DNA from: Weeksellaceae bacterium
GTDB taxonomy: Bacteria > Bacteroidota > Bacteroidia > Flavobacteriales > Weeksellaceae
Direction: 5' to 3'
Assembly (NCBI GenBank): GCA_022701475.1
Contig: JAKOOI010000070.1
Span: 1-8,960, forward strand
Length of the DNA: 8,960 nucleotides
In this document: positions 6,443-8,960 of the stretch, piece after piece
How positions within the stretch are numbered: the first letter of the stretch is position 1
Layout of the letters: the number at the start of each line of letters is the position of its first letter
Notes under the pieces: generated by a model
Seen by the model: only the letters and a program-made list of their open reading frames with translations
The model's database searches: none
What the model was told of the DNA's origin: nothing
Translations under genes and position numbers: made by a program

Positions 6443-6469
6443 TTGTATGAGCCAATATCCTTATATTTA
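6443..6469 (+). promoter_or_regulatory. Weak candidate promoter for the LolA-like gene
   Basis: TTG at 6443-6445 is followed after 16 bases by TATATTTA at 6462-6469, which misses the TANNTTTG consensus in the last base and is one base short in spacing. A promoter is expected here because the tig terminator lies upstream. Confidence 0.3.
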
Positions 6470-6486
6470 CACCCTAAACTTATCTT

Positions 6487-7176
6487 ATGAAAAAGATCAT
6501 CATCCCGTTTTTCTGCGCTGTCCTTTTCGCGGCTCCGGCAGCAGCACAGCAGGTTTCTACGGTCCCCGCCGGAACCGTAACAAAATCCAAAGCTACTCCC
6601 AAAGAGGTTATTGATAATTATATCAAGGCCTTAGGCGGAAAAGACAAGCTGCAGAGTGTCAGAACCGTGGTCCTTTACAACTCCGTTACCGCTGCCGGCC
6701 TGCCTGCCGAAGTAACAATGGTTACCAAAAAGATGGGCAACAAGTTCAAATCTGAACAGTCGGTGATGGGGCAGAAAATGGTCCAGCTTTTTGACGGAGA
6801 AAAAGGGTATTTCGAGCAGATGGGAATGAAAAAAGACCTGCCGGCCGATAAAATGGCAGAACTCAGGAAAAGCAAGGTAATCGATGCACTGGCATACGAT
6901 CCCGCCAACTACTCTTCGGTATCCGTAGAGAGCCTGAACGGAAAGGACTATGAGGTGCTTACGTCAGCTAAAGGAAAATTCTATTTTGATAAAGCTACAG
7001 GACTGCTGTATAAAACCTCAGCGGCGGAAGGTGATGCCTTGATCAATTCATATATGAGCATTGAGGGCATCAAGTTCCCTCAGGAAATCGAAGCGGAAGG
7101 CGGCGGCCAGAAACTGACGATCAGGACGACAAAAGTAGTGCTCAATGCAGAAGTCACAGATGCTGATTTTAAATAA
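6487..7176 (+). CDS. Secreted LolA-like-fold protein associated with M16 peptidase
   Basis: The 229-residue protein has a signal peptide at 1-20 (MKK start, cleavage AAA|QQ), no lipobox Cys, and so is periplasmic or secreted. Residues 38-58 carry the motif PKEVIDNYIKALGGKDKLQSV, the usual opening of a Bacteroidota family with a LolA/outer-membrane-lipoprotein-sorting-like fold. The blocks GQKMVQLFDGEKGYFEQMG (95-113), KFYFDKATGLLYK (164-176) and SIEGIKFPQEIE (191-202) follow as beta-strand pairs of a curved sheet. I recall related segments fused to the C-terminus of some Bacteroidota M16 (insulinase family) peptidases. Here it is a separate gene placed 309 bases before an M16 peptidase in the same direction, which supports a joint role in handling peptides or envelope proteins. 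Its biochemical function is not known to me. It has its own terminator, so co-transcription with the peptidase is unlikely or partial. Confidence 0.82.
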   Translation: MKKIIIPFFCAVLFAAPAAAQQVSTVPAGTVTKSKATPKEVIDNYIKALGGKDKLQSVRTVVLYNSVTAAGLPAEVTMVTKKMGNKFKSEQSVMGQKMVQLFDGEKGYFEQMGMKKDLPADKMAELRKSKVIDALAYDPANYSSVSVESLNGKDYEVLTSAKGKFYFDKATGLLYKTSAAEGDALINSYMSIEGIKFPQEIEAEGGGQKLTIRTTKVVLNAEVTDADFK

Positions 7177-7199
7177 ATGTATTGTATTTAACATAATAT

Positions 7200-7223
7200 A
7201 TCCGGGTTATTCCCGGATTTTTT
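7200..7223 (+). terminator. Intrinsic terminator after the LolA-like gene
   Basis: ATCCGGG at 7200-7206 pairs with CCCGGAT at 7212-7218 around the loop TTATT, followed by six T residues (7218-7223). It begins 24 bases after the stop codon. Confidence 0.88.
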
Positions 7224-7288
7224 ATTAATAATATATTTATTTAACTCAATTTTAACTAAAAATATAATCACTGTTCCGTAATAATCTT

Positions 7289-7296
7289 TACTTTTG
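7289..7296 (+). promoter_or_regulatory. Candidate -7 box (TACTTTTG) for the M16 leader
   Basis: TACTTTTG is an exact TANNTTTG match, lying between the upstream terminator and the leader. No TTG stands at the normal -33 position; TTC at 7274-7276 is the nearest similar triplet. Transcription would start near 7301-7304. Confidence 0.45.
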
Positions 7297-7320
7297 CATC
7301 AGATACCATAAAAACAGACG

Positions 7321-7374
7321 ATGAATATAAAAATCAAAATCCCATTCAGAAATTTGGCCGGTCCGGCAAAATAA
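7321..7374 (+). CDS. Possible 17-aa upstream leader peptide
   Basis: An ATG about 20 bases after the predicted transcription start opens a frame encoding MNIKIKIPFRNLAGPAK and ends in TAA at 7372-7374. The GC-rich dyad GCCGG-T-CCGGC falls in its last codons. Position, basic composition and the dyad make an attenuating leader peptide conceivable. A frame this short can occur by chance, and there is no repeated regulatory codon. Confidence 0.25.
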   Translation: MNIKIKIPFRNLAGPAK

Positions 7375-7485
7375 ACCTGTCTTTTCAGCGTTATGAAAAA
7401 AACTTAATGAAAACACGTGTCTTTCATTTCCTCGTGTAGTGAATAATCGTGATTCTGAACCTGTGAAACTTAATAATAAACATAT

Positions 7486-8960
7486 ATGAGAAAAGTGATT
7501 TCTTCATTCGCAGTACTCTTCCTGATGTCTGCCAACGGATTTGCACAAAACATTCCTGCAGATCCTTCTGTAAAAACCGGTACCCTTCCCAACGGGATGA
7601 AATACTACATCAGAAAGAACACCTTACCGGAGAAAAAGGTTGATTTCCGGCTGGCCATCAATGCCGGATCTATCCTGGAAGATGAAAACCAGAGAGGGCT
7701 TGCCCATTTCATGGAACACATGAATTTCAACGGGACAAAGAACTTTCCGGACAATAAGCTGGTTGATTTCCTTCAGTCCATCGGCGTGAAATTCGGCCAG
7801 CATCTCAATGCCTATACCAGCTTCGATGAAACCGTGTACATGCTTCCGGTTCCCCTTGATAAACCCGGAAACCTGGATGCCGGACTGAAAGTGATGGAAG
7901 ACTGGGCATTCAACGCCACCCTTTCCGACGAGCAGATCAATAAGGAAAGAGGCGTGGTGCTGGAAGAACTGAGACTGGGATTGGGAGCAGACAAAAGGAT
8001 GTCTGACAAATACCTTCCTAAACTGCTATACAACTCGCAGTATGCCAACAGGCTGCCGATCGGTAAAAAAGAAGTGCTGGAAAACTTCAAACCGGAAACC
8101 ATCCGCCAGTTCCACAAAGACTGGTACAGGCCGGATCTGATGGCCATTGTAGTGGTAGGAGACATCAATGTGGATGAGGTGGAAAAGAAAATAAAGGATA
8201 ATTTCAGCAAATATCAAAACCCGGCCAGGCCAAGGGAAAGAAAAAGCTTTGATCTTCCGAACCATAAAGAAACCCTTGTAGCGGTGGAAACCGACCCGGA
8301 TGCCACCCGTTCCATGGTACAGTTCATCATGAAGGATACCGAAGCCTACCAGCCGGATGTTACGGTAGAACAGTACAACCAGAGCCTTATCGAAAGCCTT
8401 ACGACCACGATGCTCAACAACAGGCTGGCCGAGCTGGTGAATTCCACCAATCCGCCGTTTACTTTCGGTTCGGTGTATCACGGAAGCAGCTATGCAAGAA
8501 GCAAGGAAGGGTTCCAGGGCTTTGCCATGGTAAAGGACGGAAATCAGCTCAATGCTTTGAAAGTTCTCCTCGAAGAAACAGAGAGGGCAAAACGTTTCGG
8601 TTTTACCCAGACGGAACTCGACCGGGCAAAAGCGCAGGTGCTTTCTAACCTCGAAAGAACCTATAATAACCGGGATAAGACAGAGAGCGATATCCTGGTA
8701 GATGAATACGTAAGAAATTTCCTTGAGCAGGAACCGATGCCAGGAATTGCCTGGGAATATGAAGATACCAAAAAATTCCTTCCGTCCGTTACCCTGGCCC
8801 AAACCAATGAGGTCATCAAAAAATTCGTAAAGGATGACAGCAGGGTGGTCATCATTACCGGACCGAAAAAAGACAATATTACGATGCCTACCGAGGCAAT
8901 GGTCATCAATACTTTCGACGGGGTAGGAAAGGCAGACCTGAAGCCTTACGAGGAAAAAGC
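7486..8960 (+). CDS. Secreted M16 family (insulinase/pitrilysin-like) zinc metallopeptidase, partial at 3' end
   Basis: The frame opens at ATG 7486 and runs 491 codons to the right edge without a stop. Residues 1-20 are a signal peptide (cleavage GFA|QN), so the enzyme is periplasmic or exported. The N-terminal M16 domain (about 32-185) starts with the classic TGTLPNGMKYYIRKN and holds the inverted zinc motif HFMEH at 74-78: H74 and H78 bind zinc and E77 is the catalytic base. The distal zinc ligand is E154 in NKERGVVLEEL, which lines up with Glu189 of insulin-degrading enzyme by spacing. The second domain (about 205-400) is an inactive-type M16_C fold with YRPDLMAIVVVGDIN. The family in this phylum is usually about 900-980 residues with four such domains, so about half is missing beyond the window. 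The LolA-like gene upstream is a likely functional neighbour. Catalytically it looks intact. Confidence 0.95.
   Translation, partial: MRKVISSFAVLFLMSANGFAQNIPADPSVKTGTLPNGMKYYIRKNTLPEKKVDFRLAINAGSILEDENQRGLAHFMEHMNFNGTKNFPDNKLVDFLQSIGVKFGQHLNAYTSFDETVYMLPVPLDKPGNLDAGLKVMEDWAFNATLSDEQINKERGVVLEELRLGLGADKRMSDKYLPKLLYNSQYANRLPIGKKEVLENFKPETIRQFHKDWYRPDLMAIVVVGDINVDEVEKKIKDNFSKYQNPARPRERKSFDLPNHKETLVAVETDPDATRSMVQFIMKDTEAYQPDVTVEQYNQSLIESLTTTMLNNRLAELVNSTNPPFTFGSVYHGSSYARSKEGFQGFAMVKDGNQLNALKVLLEETERAKRFGFTQTELDRAKAQVLSNLERTYNNRDKTESDILVDEYVRNFLEQEPMPGIAWEYEDTKKFLPSVTLAQTNEVIKKFVKDDSRVVIITGPKKDNITMPTEAMVINTFDGVGKADLKPYEEK

Larger units (their letters stand above)
7225..7485 (+). other. Long AT-rich promoter and leader region of the M16 peptidase gene
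   Basis: About 260 bases separate the terminator from the M16 start. It contains a -7 box at 7289-7296, a possible 17-codon ORF at 7321-7374, a compact GC-rich dyad GCCGG-T-CCGGC at 7357-7367, and ACACG/CGTGT arms at 7413-7417 and 7433-7437. If transcription starts just after the -7 box, the 5' leader is about 180 bases, far longer than the 15-20 bases estimated for tig. I cannot assign it to a known riboswitch class: no B12, TPP or SAM core motif is recognisable. Confidence 0.5.

Noticed and set aside
8026..8802. 258-aa open frame on the minus strand
   Set aside because: It is antisense to the M16 peptidase, whose frame has strong motifs; long antisense frames are common opposite such genes and its translation shows no domain.
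1..8960. CRISPR array, insertion sequence or defence system
   Set aside because: I found no regularly spaced long repeats, terminal inverted repeats with a transposase, or recognisable nuclease or defence domains.

Overview
The window reads as chromosomal DNA of a Bacteroidota bacterium, most likely a Chryseobacterium-like member of the Weeksellaceae. Four things point there: AT-rich intergenic regions with moderate-GC genes, start codons with A-rich leaders and no Shine-Dalgarno sequence, several candidate promoters of the Bacteroidota type (-7 box TANNTTTG), and a set of typical Flavobacteriia envelope proteins. The genus is inferred from protein style, not from a marker gene comparison.

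Layout. (1) Positions 1-575, minus strand: a small secreted protein of 84 aa, whose stop overlaps by ATGA the start of a secreted protein with an N-terminal carboxypeptidase-regulatory-like domain. The second gene runs off the left edge. (2) 773-1111, plus strand: a stand-alone XRE-family helix-turn-helix regulator, divergent from region 1. (3) 1225-4901, plus strand: a probable metal-uptake locus. It has a small membrane-anchored Cys/His protein ending in an LRGPP motif, a long intergenic region with a hairpin and repeated TRTACAT motifs, a ZnuD-like TonB-dependent outer-membrane receptor, and, 19 bp later, a lipoprotein of the family that often accompanies such receptors. A strong intrinsic terminator closes the unit. 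(4) 5040-6374: trigger factor (tig), with a candidate promoter just upstream and its own terminator. Its middle domain has lost recognisable FKBP catalytic motifs and carries His clusters. (5) 6487-7176: a secreted LolA-like-fold protein of about 25 kDa, resembling a domain found attached to some Bacteroidota M16 peptidases, again with its own terminator. (6) 7225-7485: an unusually long leader with a -7 box, a possible 17-codon upstream ORF and small hairpins. (7) 7486 to the right edge: the N-terminal half of a secreted M16 zinc peptidase with intact HXXEH and distal Glu ligands.

How the parts fit. The receptor and lipoprotein are arranged as an outer-membrane import pair, and the preceding small protein is plausibly part of the same metal-responsive locus. 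The 6487 protein and the M16 peptidase are probably functionally linked periplasmic or secreted proteins, though separately terminated. I see no insertion sequence, CRISPR array, tRNA, rRNA, phage gene or defence system. The most interesting material is the putative metal locus with its repeated upstream motif, the divergent trigger factor domain, and the long M16 leader.
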